64,000 nt of DNA from VAZQ01 sp963725065. Lineage in GTDB: Bacteria > Pseudomonadota > Alphaproteobacteria > Rhizobiales > Xanthobacteraceae. Below are positions 18,369 through 26,653 of the stretch, piece after piece (the first letter of the stretch is position 1; each line of letters opens with the position of its first letter). Made by a program: the position numbers and the translations under genes. The notes below the pieces were generated by a model that had not been told where the DNA came from, did not search any database, and worked only from the letters and a program-made list of their open reading frames with translations. The stretch lies in assembly GCA_963725065.1 (NCBI GenBank), contig CAVRXD010000042.1:62001-126000 (forward strand), in the 5' to 3' direction.

Positions 18369-19967
18369 TTAGTTCCTGGCGAGGAACGCGCGCGCGGCCG
18401 CAAGCTCCGGCCTGACCGGGTCGGCGTCCGACGCCAACCCAACCGCCCTGGCGTAATATTGCCGGGCCTTGCCTGCGTCGCCGGCTTTCTCGGCGGCCTT
18501 GGCCGCGCCAATCGTGGCGCCCAGGCGGTTCGGCTCTTTCTCCAGCGTCGCTTCGAAGGCGGCCATCGCTTCCTTTGCCATCCCCGATTCCAGCAGCATG
18601 GCGCCGTAGAGCTCGCGCGCCGGCATCAGCGGTCCGGGCGTCACCACGGACTTTTCGGTCTGGTCCTCGGCATCCGCCGCCGCGCTCATGGTCTTGAGCG
18701 CATCATCGCGCTTGCCTTCGGCGAACGCGACCCAGGCGTTCGCGATCTGCAACTGGATGTCCGCCTGCTCCGTCCAATATGTATCGTTGGCGGCCCGCAG
18801 CTTGTCCCTCAGCTCGCCGAGCTTTGCCATGTCGAGCTTGGCGGCCGCGAGATCGCCGCTGCGCGCCGCGCCGAGGGCGCGCGCGAAATGGGTGATCGCA
18901 TCCACATAGGCGAAGCGCGTCGGCCGCACCGGAAGGTCCGCCGCGCCTTTCCAGTCGCCGCGCTCCACCATGTAGCGCGCCGGACTTGCAGCCAGGGCGA
19001 ACGGGCCGGTGCGGACTTCCGGATTGAAGCCCTGGATCCGGTTCATGTCGTCGATGACGTCCCTCGCCTGTTTGTCCTGCGCGAGCTGCAGATGGGCATA
19101 GACCAGGTAGTCCATGCCGTGCAGCTGATCGTGCATCTCCTTGTGAGCTTTCGCCTCGCGTACGGAGGCTGCATTGGAAGCAATCGATTCCTTCCAGTAG
19201 CCGACGCGGGTGAAGATGTGCGAAGGCATGTGCAGCCCGTGCGGGGCGGCCGCCGCGATTTCGGCATAACGCTTGGCCGCCCCGAGCCCCTTATTCGCGA
19301 TCGCCGGATAGTCGTAGGTGTGGATCAGATAATGAGCGACGCCGGGGTGATAGGGCTGGCGCTGGAAGATCGCCTCCAGGATCGCGGCGGCCTTGAGCTG
19401 GTTCGCGTAGGTCTTGTCCGCCGGCGGCGCCGCCACGTTCAACGCCAGGGCATAGTACATCTGCGCTTCGTCGTCGTTCGGATAGCGTTGCGCCAGTTGC
19501 TCCATGGCCTTCACATAGGCCTGTATGCGCGTGCGGTGGTCGGATTTGTCGTAGCCGGTGTAGAACACGGATAGCGCATCGACATAGTCGCGCTCGCGTT
19601 GCGTCTTCGCACCGACGGCCTTTCCCTTCTCGAGCGCGGCAAGCCCCAGCGGCAAATTGCTCGCGGGCGGCATGCCGATGAAGGGATTGTTGAGCAGGCT
19701 GAGCGCGATGCCCCAATAGGCGATGGCGCAATCCGGGTCCGCCTTCAGCACGTCTTCGAATATTTCGCGCGACGCGCTGTACCAGAACGAATGCTGGTAC
19801 CTCATTCCGCGGTCGAATCGCTGCTGCGCCGCCGCGTTGCACGAGGTTTCGAAGTGCACCTTTCCGAGCTGCGCGCCACCATCGTCCTGCGCCGCAGCCG
19901 GCTGCCCGAGCGCAAGCGCGGCTGCTGTCGTCAAAAGAGAGATCGCGACTGATCGGAGCTTGGTCAT
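18369..19967 (-). CDS. Secreted tetratricopeptide-repeat protein
   Basis: 532 residues. A signal peptide is clear (MTKLRSVAISLLTTAAALALG...AAAQDD, cleavage near 26). The mature part is helical with TPR-like units, for example YSASREIFEDVLKADPDCAIAYWGIAL, DDEAQMYYALALNV and, near the end, KEAMAAFEATLEKEPNRLGATIGAAKA. A His-rich stretch PHGLHMPSHIFTRVGYW and GVAHYLIHTYDYP suggest a possible metal site (inference). Such proteins are common hypothetical exported proteins; no enzymatic role is known to me. Confidence 0.85.
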   Translation of the reverse strand: MTKLRSVAISLLTTAAALALGQPAAAQDDGGAQLGKVHFETSCNAAAQQRFDRGMRYQHSFWYSASREIFEDVLKADPDCAIAYWGIALSLLNNPFIGMPPASNLPLGLAALEKGKAVGAKTQRERDYVDALSVFYTGYDKSDHRTRIQAYVKAMEQLAQRYPNDDEAQMYYALALNVAAPPADKTYANQLKAAAILEAIFQRQPYHPGVAHYLIHTYDYPAIANKGLGAAKRYAEIAAAAPHGLHMPSHIFTRVGYWKESIASNAASVREAKAHKEMHDQLHGMDYLVYAHLQLAQDKQARDVIDDMNRIQGFNPEVRTGPFALAASPARYMVERGDWKGAADLPVRPTRFAYVDAITHFARALGAARSGDLAAAKLDMAKLGELRDKLRAANDTYWTEQADIQLQIANAWVAFAEGKRDDALKTMSAAADAEDQTEKSVVTPGPLMPARELYGAMLLESGMAKEAMAAFEATLEKEPNRLGATIGAAKAAEKAGDAGKARQYYARAVGLASDADPVRPELAAARAFLARN

Positions 19968-20227
19968 GGCATTCGCCCTTTCCGCCGCCCGGGGGCATCG
20001 ATGTCCGCGCCCCGGCGTCCGGCTTTCCCAAGTGCGGCGACGCTAACACCGCGCCCGCAGGCGCACAACGGCAGTCCAGTATGACGGGACGACGACACGC
20101 GCGCGCGCCGCTTGCTGGCCCGGATCCGCAGCGATAAAATCGCTTGTCGCAAGAGCGTCGTGCGAAACAATTGCGTCGTGCAAAAAACGCGTGCAAGCAG
20201 CCGACATGAGATCATGATGGGATCACG

Positions 20228-21082
20228 ATGAAACGACCTGGCGCAGTTTCGATCGCGTGTACCTTCGGCATCGGCTTGCTGGCGCTGGCGCCCGCGCCTC
20301 TTTATTCTCCGGCCCAGGCGCAATCGGCCGATCTCGTGCTCTGCGACCGCATCGCCGCCGATCCCACCGATCCGGACAAGCCCAAGGACGTCAAAGGCAC
20401 CCCCGATATCGCTCCGGCCGATGTCGCCACGGCGATCAAATTCTGCAAAGTCGCGTCGGCGGCATCACGGCGGGCGCTCTACCAGCTCGGCCGCGCGTAC
20501 GCGGCCAACCAGCAACTGCCGGAAGCGGTCGGCGCCTTCCGCAAGGCGGCCGACAAGGGGAGCACGTCGGCCATGGTCGAACTCGGCGTGCTGTTTGCGA
20601 CCGGGTCGGGCGTTCCCAAGGACGAAGCCCAGGCGCGCAAGCTGTTCGAGCGCGCCGCCCAGGGCGGCAACCCGCGCGGCGTCGCCAATCTCGCGGCGCT
20701 GCCGAACGCCGGCGCCGCGCCGTCGGATCCCGCCAAGGCGAGAGCCTTGCTCGCGAAAGCGGCGGAGACCAATTCAGCAGAAGCGCAGTACCAGCTCGGC
20801 TTGATGATAGCCGACGGCGTCGGCGGCCCGGCGGACGATGTGGCCGCGCGGGCGTTGTTTGAAAAGGCGGCGGCGCAGTCTCATCCCGGGGCATTGGAGC
20901 GGATGGGCGCGTTCGCGCAAAGCGGTCGAGGCGGACCGCAGGATGCAAGCGCCGCCAAGGCGTACTACGAGAAAGCCGCGGCGCTCGGCAACGAAGACGC
21001 CAAGGCGGCGCTCAAGCGCGCGGAATGTCCGTATGTACTCAAGGACAAACGCGGAAACCTGGTGACCACCCTTTGCTTCTAG
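20228..21082 (+). CDS. Secreted Sel1-like repeat (SLR/TPR) protein
   Basis: 284 residues with a signal peptide (GIGLLALAPAPLYSPAQAQ, cleavage near 35). At least four Sel1-like units follow, with the pattern ALxxLGxxYAxGxGVPxDxxxAxxxFxxAAxxG: ALYQLGRAYAANQQLPEAVG, AMVELGVLFATGSGVPKDEA, AQYQLGLMIADGVGGPADD and ALERMGAFAQSGRGGPQDA. Sel1 repeats are protein-protein scaffolds, often periplasmic in envelope or stress adaptation. The last ~25 residues include two Cys (ECPYVL, TLCF). It is divergent from the TPR gene. Confidence 0.85.
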   Translation: MKRPGAVSIACTFGIGLLALAPAPLYSPAQAQSADLVLCDRIAADPTDPDKPKDVKGTPDIAPADVATAIKFCKVASAASRRALYQLGRAYAANQQLPEAVGAFRKAADKGSTSAMVELGVLFATGSGVPKDEAQARKLFERAAQGGNPRGVANLAALPNAGAAPSDPAKARALLAKAAETNSAEAQYQLGLMIADGVGGPADDVAARALFEKAAAQSHPGALERMGAFAQSGRGGPQDASAAKAYYEKAAALGNEDAKAALKRAECPYVLKDKRGNLVTTLCF

Positions 21083-21241
21083 CCTGAGCGAGGGCTTCGA
21101 CAACGGCAGAGGCGCGCACCAAGCGCGTGACCTGGACGCTGCCGGTCGTCGACAGGCGCCTTCTGGCGCCGAACAGCTGAGCTGAAGTTATTGTTGCGTC
21201 GGGTCGCGGACAGTCCGCCGGCTGTCACCGCGACAGAACCG

Positions 21242-21496
21242 CTATGTCGTTTCGCGGTCCGCCGACATCGATCTGAAATAATGCTCGGCGTGCTGGTAAT
21301 AGTTTTCCGCTCCAATCGTATCGCCGGACCGGGCTTGCGCCTGGGCGAGCGCGAGATACCGCTCATAGTTTCTTTGCGCGTTTTGAGAGCGCTGCGGATC
21401 GGGACGATTCGATGTAAACCGCCTGGGGCGAGCATCAAATGGCGCTGCCGGCCTCGATTGGCGGTTGGTAGTGACGGTTCTTGGGCCATTATGCAT
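21242..21496 (-). CDS. Small DUF4167-like protein
   Basis: 84 residues from MHNGPRTVTTNRQ, with AAGGAGT 6 bases upstream. The C-terminal half, NYERYLALAQAQARSGDTIGAENYYQHAEHYFRSM, matches the DUF4167 core (YEKYLALA...GD...AENY.QHAEHYFR) typical of Hyphomicrobiales. The N-terminal part is basic and Arg/Pro/Asn-rich, as in that family, suggesting nucleic-acid binding (inference). It is shorter than the usual DUF4167 protein, lacking the long C-terminal tail. Confidence 0.8.
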   Translation of the reverse strand: MHNGPRTVTTNRQSRPAAPFDARPRRFTSNRPDPQRSQNAQRNYERYLALAQAQARSGDTIGAENYYQHAEHYFRSMSADRETT

Positions 21497-21957
21497 GGCT
21501 ACTCCTTGGTAAAGGCAGGTGAAAATACGCTCCGCGCGGCACGCGAAGAGCGAGAGCATGGGCGCAGTGCGCCGCCCTTGCCCGCAGCCTCAACAACGAA
21601 TTGTCTGTATTCGTAGTGAAGAGCCCCCGAAGAACCGCGCACGATTTCTGGGGCTTATCGGCCAGTCGTCGTGGCGGTACCTGCCTGACTACACGCGACA
21701 TTTATGGCCGATTAAAGATGAGTTGGGGACGGCAACATGGCTTGTCAAGGGGCGCCCTGAGGGGTCCGGCCGCGATAATATCGCGCCATCTCGCAGGGTT
21801 TACCGGACCCGGATATCGCCCCTGCGGCAGAGAATCGTGCGAGCCTGTCGTGGCCGATCGCACCGGCCTGACGGATCCGTGCGCATGCACTGCACCTTGT
21901 TCGAGCCATCGGCTGATCGGATGGCCGGGTCAGCAATTGCTGAAGAAGGGATACCTC
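21497..21957. other. Gene-free 461-bp divergent intergenic region with nested inverted repeats
   Basis: No convincing ORF in either strand. It separates the DUF4167-like gene and the RidA gene. A perfect dyad CGCGATA-A-TATCGCG lies at 21771-21785, enclosed by the arms GGGTCCGG (21762-21769) and CCGGACCC (21803-21810); a further pair GCAGGG/CCCTGC (21793-21798, 21820-21825) overlaps the outer arm. This could be an operator or a structured RNA upstream of the RidA gene. Confidence 0.4.
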
Positions 21958-22434
21958 ATGTTGCAGCGGCTTGCGCTTTCTTGCGTGGCGGCACTCGTCA
22001 TGGCGTCAAGCCCCGGCTTTGCGCAGTCACCGTCGCCGAACGGCGTCAAGACGCTCAATCCTCCCGGCGCCATCAAGGCCGAGGGCACCTGGAGTCTCGG
22101 CGTCAGAGCCGGTGACTTCGTGTTTGTCGCCGGCATGCAAGGGATCGATCCCGCGACCAACACGTTGGTTCAGGATCCGCAGGCCCGCATTCGCCAAGCC
22201 TTCCTCAATATCAGGCTGATTGCCCAGTCGGAGGGCGCAAGCCTGCAGGATTGCGTGCGGGTGACGGTGTATGTCAGCGACCTGCATCGTTACGCCGCCA
22301 TGGTCGACAAGGCGCAGGCAGAGCTCTGGGGCAAGCCGCCGTATCCGCCCCGCACCATGATCGAGGTCCAGCGCCTGTTCGACGACGACATCGTGGAGAT
22401 CGACAGTGTTTTCTATGCCCCGATGAAAAAGTGA
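21958..22434 (+). CDS. Exported RidA/YjgF-family protein
   Basis: 158 residues from MLQRLALSCVAALVMAS, with AGAAGGG upstream. A signal peptide ends near GFAQ (about residue 23), which is unusual since classical RidA is cytosolic. The RidA core is clear: VFVAGMQGIDP, ARIRQAFLNIRLIAQSEGASLQDCVRVTVYVSDLHRY and the C-terminal PPYPPRTMIEVQRLFDDDIVEIDSVFYA. The Arg of PPRTMIEV corresponds to the Arg needed for enamine/imine deaminase activity, so catalysis is possible. The substrate is unknown. Its gene converges with the histidine kinase gene. Confidence 0.88.
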   Translation: MLQRLALSCVAALVMASSPGFAQSPSPNGVKTLNPPGAIKAEGTWSLGVRAGDFVFVAGMQGIDPATNTLVQDPQARIRQAFLNIRLIAQSEGASLQDCVRVTVYVSDLHRYAAMVDKAQAELWGKPPYPPRTMIEVQRLFDDDIVEIDSVFYAPMKK

Positions 22435-22491
22435 GTGGCCTGCCGCGCGAGCAATAAATGCGGCGCTCGACCCGGGAGGCACGGGCCGCGA

Positions 22492-25281
22492 TCATCGTGA
22501 ACATGGCGGGTGCGTCGACACCGTGAACTGGAATGTCATGCCCGGTCCGTCGTCGCGGATCGCCCAGATCCGTCCGCCATGGGCTTCGATGATCGAACGC
22601 GAGATCGACAGTCCCATGCCCATGCCGTCCGGCTTCGTGGTGTAAAAAGCATTGAACAGACGGTCGAAATCCTCCGGCCCGACACCGATACCCACATCCT
22701 GCACGGCGACGAGGACTTCGTCGGCGTCGTACCGGTGGGTCCGGATCAGCAACGTGCGCGCGCGATCGGTCACCGTCGCCATGGCCTGGATGCCGTTGAC
22801 GACGAGATTGATGATCACTTGCTGGAGCTGGATCCGGTCGCCATAAACCGCGGGCAATCCGGATGCGCATTCCAACCGCAGCGTTACGCGGCGGCTGAGC
22901 GCCTCGTTGCGGACAAGCGTGACCACCTCGTCGATCAGGCTGTTGATGTCGAGCCGGGACATCTCCGGCTCGCTCTTCCTGAAGAGCGCCCGGATGCGCT
23001 GGATCACGCCGCCCGCGCGCTCCGCCTCGCCGATGATCTGCGTGACGGCATCCAGGGCCTCATCGACGTCGGGGGCCTCGCGGGTCAGCCACCGCACCGC
23101 GGCACCCGCATTGGCCGTGATCGCGGCAAGCGGCTGATTCACCTCGTGCGCGATCGAGGCGCTCATCTCGCCCAGCGTCGCGACACGGCTGGCATGAGCA
23201 AGCTGCGTCTGCGCATCGCTCAGCGCCTCCTGGGCCTTGCGCGCTTCAGTCACGTCCATGAGTGCGCCGACGATTTCCTCCACAGATCCGTGTGTCACGC
23301 GGTGCGCGCGAACGTAGAGGTGTTTGATGTTGCCGTCCGCCGTCAGCCAGCGGTGCTCATATTCGAAATGCTGGGCGCCCTGCATGGCGCGATCGACGAC
23401 CCGCTGCACGATACCGCGATCGTCGGGGTGAACGTGCCGCAGGATCAGGTCGACGGTCGGCGCGACGGTGCGGTCGACCCCTAGTATCTGATAGGCCTCC
23501 CGCGACCAGGCGATGTCGCCGCTGGCGACATTCCAGCCAAAGCTGCCGGTATGGCTGAGCTGCTGGGCCTGATCGAGATAGGCCTCGCTCTTGCGCAGCG
23601 CGTTTTCCGCGTTCTTCTGGTCCTCGATGTCCGAGCCGACGCCGTACCATCTGATCACGTTTCCGTTCTCGTCGCGCAGCGGCACACGGTGGACGAGTTG
23701 CCATCGATATTCGCCGCCGGCGCGCCGGAAACGCATCTGCATTCGCAACGGTCGCCCCGTCGCGAGGCTCTCGCGCCATGCGCGCTCGCCGGCATCGAAA
23801 TCGTCGGGATGAACAGTGATCCCCCACGACCTGCCCGCCGCATCCTGCTGCGAGACGCCGGTGTATTCCTGCCAGGCCCGGTTGACGAATTCGCGCGTGC
23901 CGTCGGGCCGATAGCTCGAGACCTGGATCGGGATCGTGTCGATCGTCATCTGCAGGTCGCGTTCGGCTTCGGCACGATGGGCCTCGCTCCGCCGCAGCCG
24001 ATCTTCGGCGCGCTTCTGCTCCTCGATGTCCGAACCCGCCCCATACCATCTGATGACATGGCCCTTCACGTCGCGCAGGGGCACGCGGCGGAAGGTGTGC
24101 CATCGAAATTCTCCGTCGGCGCGCCGCAGGCGCACCTCGGCCTGAAACGGCTCGCCTTTGTCCAGGCAGCTGCGCCACCGGGATCTCGCCACGGCGATGT
24201 CGTCGGGATGAACGACGGGCGTCCAGCCGTCCTCTTCGATGTCGTCGAGGGAAAGCCCGGTATAGTTGCGCCAGGTCTGATTGACGAAATCGAGGGCGCC
24301 GTCCAGCCGGTAGCCTCCGACCAGAGCCGGGATGGTGTCGATCGTCAGTTGAAGCTCGCGCCGGGCTTCGGCCAGCCGAGCCTCGCTCCGGCGCAGCGAA
24401 ACTTCGGCTTCCTTCTGGTCGTGCACGTCGAGGCCCACGCCGTACCATCTGAGCACGTCTCCGCTGTCGTCGCGTAACGCCACGCGACGGGTCCAGTGCC
24501 ACCGGTATTGCCCGTCGGCCCTGCGGACCCGGTGTTCCATCTCGAACGGTTCGCCCGTCGCCAGGTGCACGCGCCACGCGTCCTCGAGCAGCGGAAGGTC
24601 TTCGGGATGAATGATGCGGGCGCGGGGTCCGCCCCGCACGCTCTCATGCGAAAGGCCGGTATAATCCTGCCAGGTCCGGTTGACGAAATCATAGGAGCCG
24701 TCGTGCCGATAGCGCACGACCATGGCCGGGATCATGTCGATCGTCGCCTGCAGCTCCCGTTCAGCCTGGCGGGTCTTCTGTTCGGCCGCTTTGCGTTCGG
24801 CATTCTCGAGCAGCAGTTGATCGTTGAGCGTCTTGAGATCCTCGACCGCGTCCTGCAACTGATCCCGTGCGCGGCGGAATAGGGCCGCGGTGCGCCTTTG
24901 CGCTGCGCTGACCGACGCAATGAACACCGCTGCGACCCCGAACAGCGCAATCCGGGGCAAGTCCCTCGACGCAAGCGTGAGCGAATTGATCGGCAGCAGG
25001 TAAAAATATCCGAAGGCCAGAACGGACAGCAGCGCTGCCGCCAAAGCCGGGCCGAGGCCGGCAAACCACGCGACGAAGATGATCGCGCACAGAAACAACG
25101 ACACCGGCGGAGCCGCTTGCAGCAGATAGCCCAGCAGGCTTACGCAGCCGAATGCCGCGGCAACGGACAGGAGGGCGAAGGCGTACCTTGAAACCGCTGA
25201 GGACCGGGGCCACACAGTGCTGCACCTGGACGGCAAGTGCCTTGGGCCGCCAAGACCCTTGGGCCGCCAAGACAAAACCAC
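22492..25281 (-). CDS. PAS-domain sensor histidine kinase with DUF4118 membrane module
   Basis: 929 residues from a GTG start (start uncertain). About residues 30-125 form a four-helix DUF4118 (KdpD-like) membrane module, followed by a coiled coil (RDQLQDAVEDLKTLNDQLLLENAERKA). Three near-identical PAS/PAC units of about 135 residues follow (ATIDMIPAMVVRYR, LTIDTIPALVGGYR, MTIDTIPIQVSSYR), then a divergent fourth PAS. The HisKA box with phospho-His is SIAHEVNQPLAA, then the HATPase boxes VIINLVVNGIQAM (N), VQDVGIG (G1) and MGMGLSISRSIIEAHGG (G2). No response regulator is adjacent. It probably senses an envelope or redox signal (inference). Confidence 0.92.
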   Translation of the reverse strand: MVLSWRPKGLGGPRHLPSRCSTVWPRSSAVSRYAFALLSVAAAFGCVSLLGYLLQAAPPVSLFLCAIIFVAWFAGLGPALAAALLSVLAFGYFYLLPINSLTLASRDLPRIALFGVAAVFIASVSAAQRRTAALFRRARDQLQDAVEDLKTLNDQLLLENAERKAAEQKTRQAERELQATIDMIPAMVVRYRHDGSYDFVNRTWQDYTGLSHESVRGGPRARIIHPEDLPLLEDAWRVHLATGEPFEMEHRVRRADGQYRWHWTRRVALRDDSGDVLRWYGVGLDVHDQKEAEVSLRRSEARLAEARRELQLTIDTIPALVGGYRLDGALDFVNQTWRNYTGLSLDDIEEDGWTPVVHPDDIAVARSRWRSCLDKGEPFQAEVRLRRADGEFRWHTFRRVPLRDVKGHVIRWYGAGSDIEEQKRAEDRLRRSEAHRAEAERDLQMTIDTIPIQVSSYRPDGTREFVNRAWQEYTGVSQQDAAGRSWGITVHPDDFDAGERAWRESLATGRPLRMQMRFRRAGGEYRWQLVHRVPLRDENGNVIRWYGVGSDIEDQKNAENALRKSEAYLDQAQQLSHTGSFGWNVASGDIAWSREAYQILGVDRTVAPTVDLILRHVHPDDRGIVQRVVDRAMQGAQHFEYEHRWLTADGNIKHLYVRAHRVTHGSVEEIVGALMDVTEARKAQEALSDAQTQLAHASRVATLGEMSASIAHEVNQPLAAITANAGAAVRWLTREAPDVDEALDAVTQIIGEAERAGGVIQRIRALFRKSEPEMSRLDINSLIDEVVTLVRNEALSRRVTLRLECASGLPAVYGDRIQLQQVIINLVVNGIQAMATVTDRARTLLIRTHRYDADEVLVAVQDVGIGVGPEDFDRLFNAFYTTKPDGMGMGLSISRSIIEAHGGRIWAIRDDGPGMTFQFTVSTHPPCSR

Positions 25282-25546
25282 TCACAGGTGAAACATCAAG
25301 GATTGATCACCCCGGCCGGCGGAGTTGAGCAATGGCGCCATAATCACAGCAATTTTGATGAATTGCGACGGCGCGCATTGTCCACCAGCCAAGGTGCAGG
25401 GCGTCCGGAACTCGCGCGCCCTGCATGATCCGAACGGCGGCACGAACGGCCCGTTCGGTATCCTCTCGACTGCGGGAGGACGCTGGCCCAACCCGGGCGA
25501 TACCGGAAGGGCTCCCGGCCTCGCGGCGCCGACGAGCGCCTGGGAG

Positions 25547-26143
25547 CTACGCCGCCGCGGCGAGCTCCGCCAGCTTCTTGCGCGCGTAGAACATGCGGGT
25601 CTTCACGGTGGCTTCATTGAGGCCGACGATCTCCGCGACGTCCTTGACCGACTTGCCGTGGAAGTACACGAGATCGATGATCTCGCCGTGCACCGGCGAC
25701 AGGCGCGCCACGGAGCGGCGGAGAATCTCGTCGCGGTTCTTCTTCTGCAGCACAAGCTCGGGGTCATCCGAGGGGTCCGTCACCGTCGATGCGAGCTCGT
25801 CATCCAGCTCGGCGTCGGTGCGGCGACGTCGGGCCGAGAGTGCCTTGTAGCGCGCGATCGCCAGCAGCCACGTGGATACCGACGAGCGCCCCTCGAACAC
25901 GGCCGCCTGCCGCCAGACATCGAGAAACACGTCACTCAAGAGGTCTTCCGCCAACGCCGCGTCGCCCACCAGCCGCACCAGCCAGCGATACAGCGCCGTG
26001 CGGTGCCGTCCAAACAGCGCACGCATGGCGAGCTGGTCGCGATCCGCGATCCGCTCCATCAGCGCTTCGTCGGAAGAGGTCCCGTGCATCGCCTGTGCAG
26101 GCGGCGCGGCAACTGATCTTCTTCTGGTGCAGGTCATCGACAT
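25547..26143 (-). CDS. ECF-type RNA polymerase sigma factor
   Basis: 198 residues from the ATG at 26143 with GGGGAA upstream; later in-frame Met codons (for example MHGTSSDEALM) or the ATG at 26227 are possible. Region 2 is DRDQLAMRALFGRHRTALYRWLVRLVGDAALAEDLLSDVFLDVWRQA with the DVFLDVW motif. Region 4 is DEILRRSVARLSPVHGEIIDLVYFHGKSVKDVAEIVGLNEATVKTRMFYARKKL. No anti-sigma gene is adjacent. It shares about half its residues with the ECF at 39076. It lies between two histidine kinases and is divergent from the one at 26654. Confidence 0.9.
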   Translation of the reverse strand: MSMTCTRRRSVAAPPAQAMHGTSSDEALMERIADRDQLAMRALFGRHRTALYRWLVRLVGDAALAEDLLSDVFLDVWRQAAVFEGRSSVSTWLLAIARYKALSARRRRTDAELDDELASTVTDPSDDPELVLQKKNRDEILRRSVARLSPVHGEIIDLVYFHGKSVKDVAEIVGLNEATVKTRMFYARKKLAELAAAA

Positions 26144-26653
26144 GAAAGTGTTCCCCGAATTCACGCCCTGCCCGCCCAACTCGCTCAGGCAGGGAAAGGT
26201 TGGCCAAGTTGTCAAGCTCATGCCCAAGAGTATGCGATGATGGTTAACGTTTCACTATTTTGCCGGTCCCGGCCGAAGGGTTTTCACTCGCCAGCGAGGT
26301 AGCGGCGGGTCGCGTGCGGGCGAGAAAAACCCGGCCATGTGGCGAGTTGTGCGGCATCGACGCCGGTTTCAGCACGCCAAGACCCAAACCGGCGCCGCCC
26401 GACCGACGGAGATCGACAGCGCTGCCACGGGCGCGGCCGATGGCGCCCGGACGGGGTCGGCCTGAGCCTCAGCCGTCGCCGCCGACAGTCGCTGTCCCGA
26501 TATCCGCGCTCGGGCCGCCGGGACGAACATTCGCCGCCGGCCAGGATCGCAGGACCAAGGGCCGCGTGTTATCGTGATCTGCTCCAAAACGGGCGGCGAA
26601 CCAACGCCTCGTTCGACTCAAGACCACGCCTGGCACGCATCAGGAGACAAGCC
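26144..26653. other. Gene-free 510-bp divergent region
   Basis: It lies between the ECF sigma gene (minus) and the histidine kinase gene (plus) and should hold promoters for both. I see no convincing coding sequence; open frames here have poor ribosome-binding sites and shadow-like composition. The exact size depends on the ECF start. Confidence 0.4.
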
